Assembly: GCA_014281115.1 (NCBI GenBank) | Contig: JACONQ010000001.1 | Location: 4,216,001 to 4,280,000 of the forward strand | Length of the DNA stretch: 64,000 nucleotides | Direction of reading: 5' to 3' | Source: Laburnicola sp. R22_1 | Taxonomy: Eukaryota > Ascomycota > Dothideomycetes > Pleosporales > Didymosphaeriaceae | Shown here: positions 1 to 12,807 of the stretch, piece by piece | Numbering within the stretch: the first letter of the stretch is position 1 | Layout of the letters: the number at the start of each line of letters is the position of its first letter | Notes under the pieces: model-generated | What the model saw: the letters and a program-made list of their open reading frames with translations, nothing else | What the model was told of the DNA's origin: nothing | The model's database searches: none | Made by a program: the position numbers and the translations under genes

Positions 1-305
1 CATTCACATTTTAATTTTCTCGAGGTCATATGCACCGCACCAGTCTGCCTTTACTTCGACTATCTGCCTTTACTCCGTCTGTTTGCCTTTTCTTCGAGTC
101 TCTCTTACCACGATCCACAGGTGAAGCGCGTGAGGTAGCCCCGCTACAGGATACATAAAGTCGTCCTCCTCTCTGTCCAATCTTCTTCCCATCAACCTCC
201 TTCGGTCCAAGAGTATCGATCATCCATCCTCTCAGACCCGCCCCTTCTACTTCAGTTGCCTCGACCTTGCCTCAGCCCCTGCGTCTTCTTCCACTGAAGC
301 CCACC
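1..305 (+). promoter_or_regulatory. upstream region of the first gene
   Basis: Pyrimidine-rich leader (runs of ctt/ctc) before the ATG at 306, as is common upstream of fungal start codons. An in-frame ATG also occurs at 267, but the one at 306 follows a ccacc context (purine at -3) and begins the sequence that looks like protein. No TATA element was identified. The window starts inside this region, so the promoter may be incomplete. Confidence 0.4.
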
Positions 306-1972
306 ATGAGCAACCGCGATCCCCGCCCTAGCTTCAACCCTACTGCCGGATCCTTCCGCCCAGCCAGTACCAACGCCAACAAGAACCAGATGAGTCCCTC
401 TCCCGACCTCCAAGTCAAGGTAGAAGATCTCGAGCGTGAGCAAACGAGCCTTCGCACCGAGGTCGATGGCTTGAAGGCGCTGTGCAGCACTCTCGACTGC
501 GACATCGACACGCTCAAGAAAGGCGGATGGGCCGTCCGGATCGGTCCCTTCAAAGGCCGGTCAGCTTCACCGGCAGAGAGGCAGAAGGCACTTCAGGATT
601 TGATTGCGCAGCTCCCTGACGGTACTAATGGGGTCGAGAAGGACCACAAGTCTCTGCCGCCGAGTTCCTCTTCCGTGCCGCAGTGTATCAATACCAAGAC
701 CAGCATCGGTCCCACTGCATTCCCCGACCATCCTCCTAACGGGCCTACTAATGGGTCAGTCTCTTTCCGCCCAGTATGTTGGTCCGGCACTGACAGCAGC
801 AGCGCATCCGGCAAGAAGAGCAATGCCAACAACGCTCTCATCACCGACGGCAAGATCGACCCTCTCGACACAGAGCCCTACCCGTACCGCTCCAAGAAGT
901 CTCCCGCCGAGACGACGCCGCCCTCTTCCCCAGCCACCATCAAGCGCGACATGGAGCGCATGGCACTCACCAAGGACGTCGAGGCCCTCTCCCTTAGCTC
1001 CACCCCAAACACCTTCACGAACTACAAACCCAAGTTTATCGCCTCGCTCCCCGACCTCCCCTCGGAAGTGCAAGCCAAAATCCCTCCCCCCTCCGAAACC
1101 GTCTCCTTCTCCTCCGACTTCCTCCTCAACACCTTTGGCGGCTACACCTGGGGCCCGGGCATCCGCTTTGTCCCCCCACCGACCCTCACCACGCTCCCCA
1201 ACCGTGTCTACTACACCGTCGACGCCCACTTGGACCCGCACCTCCCTCCCGCCCCAGACCACCACGGCGCCAAGCTCGTCCCCTTCTTCAACGACAACCC
1301 CGAAGACAGCGTCGACTACGACTTCCCGGATGACTTCAACAGCGCCGCCAACGTCCCGCTCTTCGTCCTGCGCGATGTCCCTGACCCAGCTGCTGCCCCG
1401 GGGGCGACGCGCAAGCGCTACGTCTACTATGGCCACTACTCGCAGACGCGGTACAGCGACAAGCTCGACTACGACCGCATGGCGCAGTGCGTACCGCCGC
1501 ATGTGCGCGCGTACTGGTCTGAAGAGCTGAGCGCGAGCGGCCGCCCCGCGTGGGTGACGGCCGCACTGCAGAAGCACTTCTTCCCTGCGCCGCCGTACGA
1601 GGGGCGTCGTCCTGGGATCCCGATCGAGGAGGGTGGATCCGTTGCGGAGGAGGATGTGGGTCCGCGCGAGGAGAAGGTGCTGCGGGATGTGAAGAAGCAT
1701 GTTGAGCATTTGCGCATGTGGGAGAAGGAGGCGCGCATGCGGACGAGCATGATTAAGAAGGATTTCATTCTTACGGCGTTTGATCAGGTGAGTTTTGAAT
1801 CGTGATTAGGTGGCTTGTGTGTGTGGGTTGCTGACGTTGTGTTTTGTAGGCTGATGCGGATGAGCCCAAGGCGCTTCGTCTTTGGTGGGAGTACCTGGAG
1901 TGCATCGACTTCAGGCAGGACTTCTACAACATGCTCGTGGGGCTGCAGAGCAGGGATGCGAACTACGCCTAG
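306..1972 (+). CDS. conserved fungal protein of unknown function, coiled coil, two exons
   Basis: Not a family I can name. Exon 1 is 306-1787 and exon 2 is 1850-1972; the 62-nt intron (1788-1849) has GTGAGT at its start, CTGAC as branch point at 1831-1835 and TAG at its end, in phase 0. The product is 534 residues. Residues about 35-75 form a short coiled coil (VKVEDLEREQTSLRTEVDGL is typical) ending in a GGW motif; 80-235 are low-complexity Ser/Pro-rich. The better structured part is about 240-534: a Pro/Tyr-rich stretch, a charged helix around KKHVEHLRMWEKEARM, and a C-terminus encoded by exon 2 with WWEYLECIDFRQDFY. Without the splice the frame ends six codons past the donor, so the intron is well supported. 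No signal peptide or membrane segment. The order coiled coil, disordered linker, compact C-terminal domain suggests an intracellular adaptor, which is inference only. Converges on the regulator gene downstream. Confidence 0.75.
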
Positions 1973-2673
1973 AGCTAGTCCGCGAGTCCAAAGAACGAAA
2001 GAACGTCGTTGCAGCCATCAACCTTGGAAGTTCAGGTGGCTTCGAACATGGAAGTCTCGAGGCTTGACGGTAGTGCCCCACCCATCTCACGGACTTGATA
2101 CGACTTACTCAATCCCGAAGCCGTCCGGCGTCAGCGTGGCGCTTCGGCATTACTCCATGTATACTCTATCCATCATACTTCTAGATAGCTAACTACAATC
2201 ATCCACTATAAAACCCATCCCACCATGTCTAACCCCCTCGATCCCCTAGTAGTCAATAAATCATACCCCCCAAAGCCCATCCCGAGGTCTTCCAAGGGTA
2301 CAAAAAGTAAAGTAGAAAGCTCTCCATCAAAATCGTTGCGATGTAAAAATACTACGACCCTGATGTTTGGCTGGGGGTATATAATATGCAGAAGTAATGC
2401 TAACAATACCAGTAGAAGAAAGCAAATCGTATTTTCTTTTCTTTTCTTTTCTTTTCATATCATACTTGGGAGATGCGTAGTGATTAGGTTTGATTCATTC
2501 GCACCAGTAGTACGTTCAGTTGTTGTAGTGTTGGTATTTTCTTCTTCGTAATAAGCGATTGTACCATATTGATGCGTTGTGTCGCGTCGTTGCTGCGGTT
2601 GTCGTTATATAGTCTTAACATGCTCCAACAAACCCCTCTACTCCTACTCCCGAGACAATCCTCCCCACACCTC
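1973..2673. other. convergent intergenic region with a pentanucleotide tract
   Basis: Seven hundred bases between the stop codons of two convergent genes, holding both 3' UTRs. A (TTTTC)n microsatellite of about five units lies at about 2432-2457. I see no gene and no clear terminator structure. Confidence 0.6.
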
Positions 2674-5600
2674 TCACCTCTCACCCCCACCCAACTCCAC
2701 CCTCTCCATATCAACCCTCAATTCCTCCTCACTCGCCAGTAAATTCTTCGCCCACGGCACCTTGATACTCCTAACCACGTACCTCTGATCCGACGCTCCC
2801 GCACTGGCACCCTCCATGGCCCTCACAACGCCACCCCCACCCCAACCTCCCTCGCCCCCCTCGCCATCAATAACAATTGGTCCCTCCTCACCAAACCTCC
2901 TCGTCCTCCGCTTCCACGGCGGCCCGCTCCCCATCTCCGCCGCCTTCTCCCACGACGTCTCGCACGACCGCGCAATAGCAAGTGCCGAAGCCCAGCCGGT
3001 GCGTCGCTCCGTGTCGAGGAGGCGTTTGATGAGCCAGCCGCGCTGGGCAGGCTCCTGGTACTGAACGCCCGCGAAGAAGAGAGCCATGGTGGCTTCGGTG
3101 AGCGCGGCGCCGAGGAACGGACTGAGCGGTATGTCGTCGCTTGCCGGGACTTGCATGCCAGCGGTGATGCGGCCGATGAGCATGGCATATGGTTTCGTGG
3201 TGCTTGCGGCGACGCCAGCTGCGATCGTGGCTGCCGGTGGCATGGCCGGGTGTGAGCGCACGAGAAGAATCTTGGCAAGGTATAGCATTGTCCAGAGCGT
3301 GCTTATGTTGTAGCTGCGATGCACTAATGCTGATCCAAACGGCGTCATGTTGCCACCGAGCGCGACGGGGTACAGATCTTCCGTCAGGGGCGCGAATGCT
3401 TCGTTGCTGGATAGAATGCTCTCCATTGTGGAATGTGCGCGAGAGATATCATCCCATTCCTCCTCTGCTCTTGCAAGAGCGGCGGGAAGATCTGCGAATT
3501 TTGGATTGGGAATGTTCGGCATCTGCGGGGATTTCTTGTACGTGTAGCCATCGGGCGCAGCATAGCTTCTTGGTAGAGGTGTTGTACCCAGAGTTGGCGC
3601 CATGCCGTAAAACGCAGGCATGCCACCTTGCGGTGGCCCACGTGGAGGCTGTCCCTGCGTCGGACCCGGCCCTTGACCTTGACCTGGAGGTGGTCCAAAA
3701 GTAGGAGGGCCTGGTCCTTGCATATGGGGGGGCGGCCCGGTGGACTTCGACCCAGCCGGCTGTTGTCCTCCTGGTCCTTTCGGAGGCGGCGGTCCCATTG
3801 GCATACCGCCGGGCATATTGGGGGTTGGCCTCCACTGCCCTCCGTTTGCTTCCACTTGTTTGAGTTTTCTCGAACGATCTCGAACGGCAAAGTCGGCGAT
3901 ACGGGCGATGAGAAGGATGACGTGGTCATGGGTGCCATAAAGAGCGTCTGCGCGGTTGAACGGTGCGCGCGGGGGACAGTCGGTCCATTTGCGGAAAGGA
4001 GTACTAGGCAATGATAAGCGAAATGGAGTGAATACGACAACTTTGATCAACTTACATCAGCGGATTACCGCTCACCATGCTCTGGAAGGCATCATGCCGG
4101 CAGTTCCACCACTGCAAGTCCTGCAGCGTTTCAAACTTTCCCAATTCCAGCTGAGGGCTTCTCTTTTCCTCTCTTTGATCGCCATATTCCAGCACTCTGT
4201 CGAAATCATCGTAGCTGACCTTTCTGCCGACGATCATGCCTATTAAATCCTCGTCTAGCGTCATCATACTTGCTTCCATCCTTCGATCATATTGTTCTTG
4301 GGCGGCGGACCCGAGTTGGACCGCGTAAGGAATCTCGCTTTCCTGGGCCGTCTGCGCGGCCTTCAGACGACGCGCTTCTCGCGTAAGTGTTGGAAAATCA
4401 AGCTCCGCAATCAGTTGCGCGGCACCGACAAGATGAGTCGACCACTTGACGTGTTCGGCGGTCATGACTGTAACATTAGCGATGCCCAAAGGAGCAGGCG
4501 GTAACCATACCTTCATAGTAGGCTAGTAGGAGGCTCGTCGCGATTGTTGCAATGGTATGTCGCCTTTGGGGGTTCGATAAAGATCTACCCAGGCGTTTCA
4601 ACGCGTATGCTGCATATGTCGTCAGCCACACTGTGACTGCACAGTCGAAAGAGGTGACAGACCGTAGTGTTTGTACGACGGAGTCACGGAAGCCCTCTGC
4701 AGCCTGGCGATGTGCAGACTCGCCAACGCTAGCATGGCGTGCAGTAGGCCCTGGTTATTGAGAGCTTTCAGCGGAAGTATGTAGGTAGACAGGTTCTGTT
4801 GCGACGGCGGGATCTCTCCATCGAATATGGAGGCATTTCGTGGGTTTCGTTCATAGAAGGACAGTGACTAGAAACAACAAGGTCAGCGCAACTCGGAGAT
4901 ACGACAGCACAAGACCATAGTCAACACACCGGCCCAGTCACGTGGATGAAGTGCGCAAAGACCCTTGCCGTTTTGGGGTTCTTCAGAGGGTTGGCAACAT
5001 GCTCTGCTTTGTAATGGGTCAAGATGCCGTCGTGCATGAAGGCATCGTATCGCCGTATCGTCAACTGGTTGGTGTTCTCGTGATGGATCCGCCGGATGAG
5101 ACTGAAGTCTCTGCTTAAGACGGTCGCATCTTCGTCCGGGGCGTCCGGGGTGTTAATCATCTCCTCGTCCGAATCGACGTCCCAGTACAAGTCGTCGACG
5201 TCCTCGACGGCTGCTTCGTCGAGCACTTGTGTGGGACTGACATGGTCCTCGCCGCCAAAACCGTGCAGCGGGATGTGTGCTTGGTCTTCCGGTGCGCGTG
5301 CGTCGGCAGCAGGTGGTTCTGTGGGAACAATCGTTAGCCGTCTCTCTTCGCACACAAAAGAGAGCAGACTAAGACTGGGCATATGACAAGGCATGGGGGC
5401 AAGTTCAGAGCTTATGGATGAAGAGTGACGACGAAGAATGAAGATAATAATATTGACGACCATCGCTGGTCTGGAGTTGCTTTACAGATGGACAGGAAAA
5501 AAAACGACAGTGGTAGCTAAGATATCGAGGCTTGAACTAAACACGAGACATACCGTAAACAGCATGCTGAGGCATATACTGTACATCGGCGGACACGTCA

Positions 5601-6424
5601 TGTTGGGGTATCTGAACGGATGAAAAACTAGAATGTGAGGACCCTGCCTGTGACACTGCGAGCGCATATGCGTCTGACTGGCTGAAGCTTGCTGAAGTGA
5701 CCTGCGGTGACTGCAGTGGAGCATGAGAATGGCTTCCGTAACTGTAATATTTCTGGTCGTCAGAGGGTTGAGGAGCTGGATACTGGTTCGGCGAGTATCG
5801 CGCAGGATCTTGAGCGTACTGCCCCTGGAAGCTGGCATGCACTGGAGAGGGTTGGGCGAAGTAGGGGGTAGCACTCGTTGGGGTCGGTAGTTGATGCTGC
5901 GGTGACTGTAGCGCATGTTGGCGTTGAGGTGAGGCTAGGGACTGAGTGAAGTTGCCATCCTGTCCGTAGGGTTGCGCGATCCCGGAGTAGGCTTGCTGGG
6001 TGTTTAGATGTGCCAGTGTAGGTGCAGACTCAGACGAGTACTCGAACTGGGTCAGCGGCCGCGGCTGGATCGACGTCGGGGCGGTTTCAGGAGGCTGCGA
6101 CGAGGGCTGGGCAGCCGCATAGTTGGTCGCACGGGTGCCGGGAAGCATCGAGTTGTGGTATTGCAGCGTGCTCACCACGCCTGGACGGTTCGGCCAGTCC
6201 CCGATGGGAGGCTTGAAGACGACGCGTTGGTTGTAGCCCTCGCACTGCCGCTTCGACTTGATGCAATTGGCGCATGTAGGTCTCTCCTCTCCGCACTTGA
6301 TTCTCCTTTTGCGGCAGGTGAGGCATCCGGTCTTGGTCCTCTTCCTCGCCTTTGGGTTGGCCGCGGGGCCTGTACCGGTGGGCGACGTATCGCCAGCACC
6401 AGCGGGCGGAGTAGTAGGCGCCAT
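2674..6424 (-). CDS. Zn(II)2Cys6 transcription factor with fungal TF domain
   Basis: Six exons on the minus strand: 5554-6424, 4930-5318, 4663-4867, 4511-4609, 4056-4467 and 2674-4003. All five introns (235, 62, 53, 43, 52 nt) are GT-AG, have CTRA-like branch points and keep frame, giving about 1101 residues. Residues 34-61 are a canonical C-x2-C-x6-C-x6-C-x2-C-x6-C binuclear zinc cluster with a basic linker (CRKRRIKC), so it is a nuclear DNA-binding regulator. Residues 65-290 are Gln/Pro/Ser-rich. From about residue 300 on it matches the fungal-specific TF domain (Fungal_trans_2 type), with TQVLDEAAVED, LNNQGLLHAMLALASLHIA and YALKR blocks. A Pro/Gly-rich insert (about residues 690-755) interrupts the C-terminal half. 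The GYNQRVVFKPPIGDW block after the zinc cluster resembles ACR-2/MOC3-like regulators, but I would not transfer a function. The first intron is unusually long. No metabolic cluster surrounds it, so targets cannot be guessed. Confidence 0.88.
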
Positions 6425-9400
6425 GTCTACGCTAGGCGTGTCGAGTCCGATGGACGCCCACGTCCTTGTTGGCGACGTAGCGGGGGTAGATGAAGAGCAG
6501 GTCCCGGAAATCCAAGGCCAGTGGAGTCACTGGGTCGACCCGAAGGGTATAAGAGAGAGTCGTAGGAGGACCGCCACTTAAGGAGACTAGATAGACCGGG
6601 AAGAAACAGCACCGGTGTGCTTCGACCTTGGCGCTATGGTGCCAGGAGGGGAAAGTGCCCGCCAGCGAGTGTCGATCGAGTGGCGGTGGTCTGGCGGCGC
6701 TTCAACGGCGCAGCTGTCAGAATCTGAGGCGGACCCGATGAGACCAGGGAAAGGGGGCAGGCTGCTTCTGAGTCGACGTAGCGGGTGCTCGTGCGGGACA
6801 GACGGCGGGAGATGCAGCGCAGAGACGATGATGGTCGTGTTTGCCGATCCAAAGTGGAGCCGGATATCGAGGTCAGATATACAGAGGCCGGGAGCACGCA
6901 CCATGTGTGAAGGCGGCCACATGCTCCAACGAGCAGCGGGAGGCCGGGGCCGTAGTGGACAGGACAAGGCGAAGCAGGCTGCACGCCGTGAGGGCACTCG
7001 AACGGCGAGCAGACGGCTGAGAGCAATGAGCGGTCTAGGCGGATTAGGAGGACTATGCTGCTCTGGGGTCCAGGGCAAGGGGACGCAAATCACGACAAGC
7101 AACTAATAACCTTGTCAAGTTGTGCTCAGACAGATGCAGACGGGAGGGGGAGTAAACAGCGTTAGAACATGTTGCTATAGGGCAGAGACGATGCGGAGGG
7201 CGAAGATGCCGCGTGCCATTGGACCAGGGTGGGAGGTGGCGGGCGCGCGGACTGGCCGAGGGACCCACGACGGCGGCGGCGGCGGGAGGAGGGCTGGGGG
7301 GTGTGAATAGACCCCTGGGATCGCTGGCTGGGCGGGCGGGCCAGCTAGGGAGGGGAGCGTGCGAGGGTGTGGTACTCTGCCCAGAATAGCACCACGACCA
7401 GAGGGAAGCCCGTGATGTCGAGGTCGACGTCGGCGTTGCGGGTGAAGGAGAACAGGCCGGGCAGGCGCGACGACGAACTGCTGCGCGGAGGCTGCGGAGG
7501 CTCAGGGCAGGCGCTACCCGCTGCCGAGGCGCACGCACAAACAGAAAATGCCACGCCGATGAATCATGATGCAGCCATGCACGCATAGGTCCCTATCCCT
7601 ATCCGCACCTGCTACGTCCTCCCTCTACCAGCCAGGCCGGCGACGCGTTCGCCTTCTCCCAGCGCCCATGATGCAGCCATGCACGCATAGGTCCCTATCC
7701 CTATCCGCACCTGCTACGTCCTCCCTCTACCAGCCAGGCCGGCGACGCGTTCGCCTTCTCCCAGCGCCCGCAGCCAGTGGTGGCAGGCTCCCTCGAGCGT
7801 CGCGTGCGCGAGCAGCAGCTGAGCACACCACGGCAGCGTCTGCTCAGCACCCATGGCCGCACCTCCAGCACGACTCACCGCGCCCACTGTGGCGCCGTGC
7901 CTTCATTCGCCTTCACTCGAGCGTCAATACAGGCACCCGAAAGGGGCATGGGTGGATCGCCGCCTGTCAGCGGCTGATGCTGCGCTGGCCGACAAGCTCA
8001 AGCCCTCCCGCGCTCGATCCATGCTGTTCCCGCCGCGCCGGGAAACCTTCTTTCATCACTCGCTACCGTCCTCTGCGCCCGCTGCCTTCGGCCCTGGCGC
8101 GTGACTGGATGCTCGTCGTTGCCGCCGTGTCCCGCGGCCTGAGCAAGCTGGAACTGGTTTTCATTCATTGGCGCGCCGGCCGCAAAGCAGGGCGCGTGCC
8201 CACGGTGCCTCGACCGTAAGACAGGCCGCTATGATTTGCGTCCTCCCTAGTCCGCGCACGCAGGACCGGGTCGCCGGACTCTTCAGCCTCCCCCGATATC
8301 TATGACATGCCCAAACCCATAACAGGACCGCCGCCGGCCTCTGCATATCTGGACCTGCAGCAGACACTGTGCGGCCTTGGTGCAAGTGCCGGCGGTACGA
8401 GCTCCAGCTCTATAATTAACACCCCAACATGCAGCCGCCCTGCAAGCGGCGAAGATCGCGGAAAATCCTGGACCCCATGAGGCCCTCTCTCCGCTTCGGG
8501 ACGCGCACGCCTTGATTCCGCCGCCCGACCCCTGCGCCGTGACCCCAGCCGGCACCGTGCTGCTGCAAGCTTTACGAACTACCAACAGCCTCACCCACGA
8601 TCAGAATCGCCGCCCACGAGGCGGCATGCACGCTGCATGCTATCCCTGGTCTGGGGCGTGCTTTCCCTGTTGGTCACCTGTCAGCCATCACCTCACCCTC
8701 TATCTGGCATGGGCATGGCCCCACAACATCATGGGACACATACCGCAGCCTGCACTCCTGCAACCCCACGCCCACGTTGTTCGTATTGCTCACAGCTGCA
8801 GACGCAGCACGTACGCAGGTGCACTAGACATTTTCAAGAGGGGATGTGATCCAAAGGCGCATTGACGAGCAAGATTCCGAAGCGGCGCCTAACGCCGCTA
8901 GAAAGCAACTATCCAGGTCTTGTATTGAATACGCCTCGCAACTCGGTTCGTCCCGAGCACGATATTCACCGGCATGCTACGCATCCCCCGCGGAGTGCCA
9001 GAGCTGCTGATTCGTGATTGTTGCGGCTCGGCCAGTAGTGGCCTGGCCAAGATAGCTCCCACCGCCCATGACCATGCATATCTGCAAAAGTAACCAAGGC
9101 GCACGATATCGCATCAGTGATTAAGATCAACATGGCTCTACATTGAAAATTGGAAATGAACTGAGATGCACGTATAGCGCAATGTGGCGCTGACGGGCAG
9201 CCACTGAAGGCGTTCTTGGTCGAGCGAGCTGGGGGTATTGAACGGCGACTACTGCCGCCAAAGCGCCAACTCTTGGCTGCGTACTGGATGGCTCAGGAGC
9301 ATCTAGTTCCAGTAGTCAATAGTAGGTACAAGAGTGCGCCATTCGCCACCACCTAACTGCTTCAGGTCGATCTGCAACAACACCTCGCACGTGCAAGCTA

Positions 9401-11190
9401 AACTCCAAAGGTATGTATTGCAAGCACGTGTATATACAATACCGTCATCCTTCTTGAGGTTCACCGTTTGAAGAGCTCGTATCCGGGTTGGAGACATGGG
9501 CGTTGTTGAGGTCCAGTATACAGCATCGGTATGTCAGATTTGTCCACGACAAGCTCGCTAAACCCGGCTACTCCCGGAGTGGATTTTCACTGCATAGCAC
9601 TTTACCTGATGCCGCAAGAGGGACTCTAATGTCGACCAGCTCGCCCTTCTCAGCCTCTAGTCCGATAGACGCACTGTCATTGGAAGATCCTCGGCCAAGT
9701 CATCTAAGGTTGCCCTCCTGTCCGTGGCCGTTTCAATAGCAACAAGCTGCAGGATTATTACCTACCGAACTGTCGGGTCAGAGCAATGACCTAGGTTTAA
9801 GTCCGAAAATCTCTATCAGCACTTGCTCACCGAATAGGAGCAGATCTCACCTATTTTGGCAACACTACATTCACCGGTCGCGATTTTCGCCCTGTGCTGG
9901 ATCAAGGCTTCACCAGCTTGTGAGATACGTCAAATACGTCAAAATCGTGACAATCTCGTGCGATACGAGTCAGTGCTGGAGGAACGGGCTCTCGCAACGA
10001 CCCATTCGATCGAGCACAGCAAGCGACCCGCAACAATTGGTACTTGATCCAGAGGGATTGCGATCACCTACGCTTGCCCAATAGTGTGTACGCTTGCGGC
10101 CAGCATGTACCCAACGCGGCAAATGACGAACAGGCTAGCCGATCCTGCTACGGAGTGCTAACATGTGTGGGTCTGCCCTCAAGGCGTGCTCATGTTCTTT
10201 CGACCCGCATGCGCATGCTTGAATGTCTGAGTTGCGCTGGCTCAAGCCTGGGCACCTACTCGTATTCTTCGAGCCAACGTTGGGGAAACACGAGATGAGA
10301 ACATGAACTACTGTGCGGAGAGGAGCATCATATTCTCGCGATGACGGCAAAGCAGTACCGCAATTATCCATGGATGGATGACCGTGCCACGAGTGCACTT
10401 AAGTATACAGCAATTTGCGCTCTTCTTACTCGTTCGGCGTCAGTCCCGCCTCCCTAGTCCACGATGTGTGGAGAATAGCGAGGTCCGAGGTCGTTGTTAG
10501 TACAGTCAAAAGGTCGAGGCACACAAGCAAGTATCGGCGGCTACTATCCGACTGCTTCTGCCAGAGCAGTGGCGTAGTGACTACCGCAGGGGAGTGACAG
10601 TTTGCCTGACGATCCGTCGCTTCCGGGCCAAGGCAACGTCCGCTACCCCAAGGCCTCGCCCAACGGCTCATGCGAACCCCACGGCTTCAGAGACAAGTCG
10701 ACGGCTTCGGATGCTTTGACACTAGTACCTGGAGTCCTGCACGCCATCGTGAGGAAAGGCCGCATGGCCAAGTGAGGCACGGGTATACCAGTGTACGAGC
10801 ACGAGTGTGGACCGCTCTCTGGAGTAAAGGTGAACACTGACACGGAGAAGCCAGACGTCCCCTACGGACCAGCCAGTGAGGGATGTTTGGGTACATGACG
10901 CGCAGGCCAATGGTCGTGGGGCTTGGGCAGTGTAATATACCGGACAGAATACCTGCGCCAGTGGTTGGATGGATGAGGCAGCAAGGTGGGGTGGGTAAGC
11001 AACACGCACAGCAGTGCTTGCTATACATTCGTGTCTAAAAGTGGGATGAAGGTAGGTGAAACATTAACCACCGCAGGTCCGGAAAGTCTAATCTCGCCCA
11101 TGTAATGATTCAGCCCATTCAAGAGTCGTCTTCATACTCGGCAGTTCATTTGGGGCTTGAAAGATCGTCTGCAGAGTTCCGATGCGACTC
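6425..11190. other. long gene-poor, moderately GC-rich stretch
   Basis: About 4.8 kb with no convincing gene. 6.5-8.3 kb is GC-rich and opens many short frames on both strands, none with recognisable domains, consistent splice sites or long low-bias translation. 8.3-11.1 kb is of average composition with only short frames. The segment next to 6424 must contain the promoter and probably a long 5' UTR of the regulator gene. A 102-bp tandem duplication lies at 7565. No tRNA was found. Confidence 0.55.
7565..7768. repeat. 102-bp tandem duplication, two apparently identical copies
   Basis: The segment 7565-7666, beginning catgatgcagccatgcacg, is repeated immediately at 7667-7768; I see no difference between the copies, and they diverge after 7769. 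The unit length is a multiple of three, so frames through it stay open, but no supported gene crosses it. Identity suggests a recent slippage or an assembly duplication. Confidence 0.85.
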
Positions 11191-12807
11191 TCAGTCGCTC
11201 AACAGGTCAACCCCCACCCCCTTCAATGCAGTCAAAGCCCACCCTGGATACTTGCTCTTATCGTCGTACAACTTGGCAAAGAATTCTCGGAGAAAAGCCG
11301 GATACCTGTCCTCCAGAATGGCCTCGCGGGCTGATCTCATGAGGTTGAGCTGATAGTGCACGTTGTGCATGGTCAGGAGATGCGCGCCTACTGTCTCCTT
11401 TGCGGTGACGTGGTAGATGTATGCGCGCGTTAAGCCTAGGCCGCCATCTTCTGTGGAACGGCAGCACGTGCATTGGCAGCCTTGTTCAATGGGGCCGAAA
11501 TCTGAGGCGTAAGCTGCATTGCGGATGTTTAGGACGCCACGGGCTGTGATGGCGTTGCCGAAGCGCTGAGCGAGTTAGCTGTCTCGTCTGTGGTCCGAGA
11601 ATAGATTTGCCTACAGCTGTTCGTGTAGGCCATACACAGTCGAACATGTCGGCGCCTAGAGCAATCGACACAACCAGGTCCTCCGGATATCCCTAGACAA
11701 TCCATCAGCTGTATTTGGTCAGACGCGGGAACACCCCTACCACTCCCATGACATAGCGCGGTTTCTTCTCCGGCAGCAGTCCCGTGCACGTGTCCACAAC
11801 CTTGCAATACTCGTCCTTTGCTTCCCCGCCGGACAAGCCCCCTATAGCGATACCCGGCGTATTTCTCGCCACCATCTCAGCCGTGCATTCCCGTCGCAAG
11901 TCCAAATCCAACCCGCCTTGTATGATGCAGAACAAGTTCTGCCTCTCTGGGTATTTGTGCGCTTGGATGCAGCGGTCGAGCCAGCGGACGGAGCGCTGCA
12001 TGGCTTCTTTCATGCGGCCTAGGTCGGGCGATGTGGTTACGATGACGTCGTCGAGCTGCATTATGATGTCGGAGCCGATGGTGTTTTGGAGGGAGATTGA
12101 ATGTTCGGGGGTGAGTAGCCTGGATGGGGGTTAGTACAGCGTGATGGTGGACACCCCATGGATGTTGGGTGGGAACCGTACATGGGCGTTCCATCGTGCG
12201 GGCTGAGAAAGCGCACGCCTTCTTCCGTTACTTGGGACAGCTTGAGCAGCGAGACCATCTGGAATCTGGCATCCTCCATGTCAGCTATCGTCGCAGCCGC
12301 CAGACGGGCATAACCCACCCCCCGCTATCTGCACCAGTCAGCGCCCCGCGCACCACCCACTAACTCGAGCAAAAGGCACCTGTGAGGATATTATGCGGCC
12401 AGCCCTGGAGCTTGTGCGCGCCGCCCAGCGCATCCAGCACCGCCTGGCCGGGCTTCAGACCTCTCTCTAACGTCAGCTTTTCACCGTCTCATACGTCCGT
12501 GCCAACTCCCATCATGCATTGCATGGCAGACATACAAATGGTATGTGTTGTTCAGACACAGTTTACAGCCTTGGTCTTCGAGTTGTTGCGGCGTGAGGCC
12601 TTTGAGCGAGGCTTGCGTTGCGACGGGCATGAAGACGGGGAGGGGGACGGCGCCGTGCGGGAGGTGCAGGGTTGCGGCGCGGGCTTTGGTTACCTGTTTT
12701 GTGGGAGGTTAGATGTGTGGGTTGGAGGGGAGATGGGGATGGGACGAGCGTACGGAGCATTTTGCTAGGAGGTCGAAGGTGAGGGCTGACGGGGGGAGGG
12801 GCGCCAT
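11191..12807 (-). CDS. QTRT1: queuine tRNA-ribosyltransferase, catalytic subunit
   Basis: Exchanges guanine-34 of GUN-anticodon tRNAs (Asp, Asn, His, Tyr) for queuine. Eight exons: 12754-12807, 12536-12693, 12380-12462, 12319-12328, 12182-12265, 11741-12119, 11615-11692 and 11191-11565; all introns are GT-AG and 48-73 nt long. The product is 406 residues, the usual length. Exon 4 is a 10-nt micro-exon that supplies most of the invariant DSGGFQ motif (D99 is the base-recognition/acid-base Asp). D274 in [14 protein letters not shown] is the expected nucleophile. Zinc ligands C312, C314, C317 (CQCTCC) and H349 (MHN) are present. [13 protein letters not shown] and [10 protein letters not shown] are family blocks. 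Eukaryotes do not make queuosine de novo, so the enzyme would act on salvaged queuine, normally as a heterodimer with a QTRT2 partner not in this window. Divergent from RAD4 across 561 bp. Confidence 0.95.

Noticed and set aside
604..1709. Long frames on both strands inside the first gene
   Set aside because: GC-rich third positions keep other frames open; they are low-complexity (Ser/Pro/Thr or Arg/Val/Gly) and the main frame has a conserved splice and C-terminus.
7345..7554. Short minus frame with a signal-peptide-like start (MAFSVCACASAAGSA)
   Set aside because: Only 69 codons, ends in low-complexity, no cysteine pattern, no splice partner; too weak to call a secreted protein.
7566..8219. 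217-codon plus frame
   Set aside because: A quarter of it is the 102-bp tandem duplication; the rest is Arg/Ser/Pro-rich without a domain.
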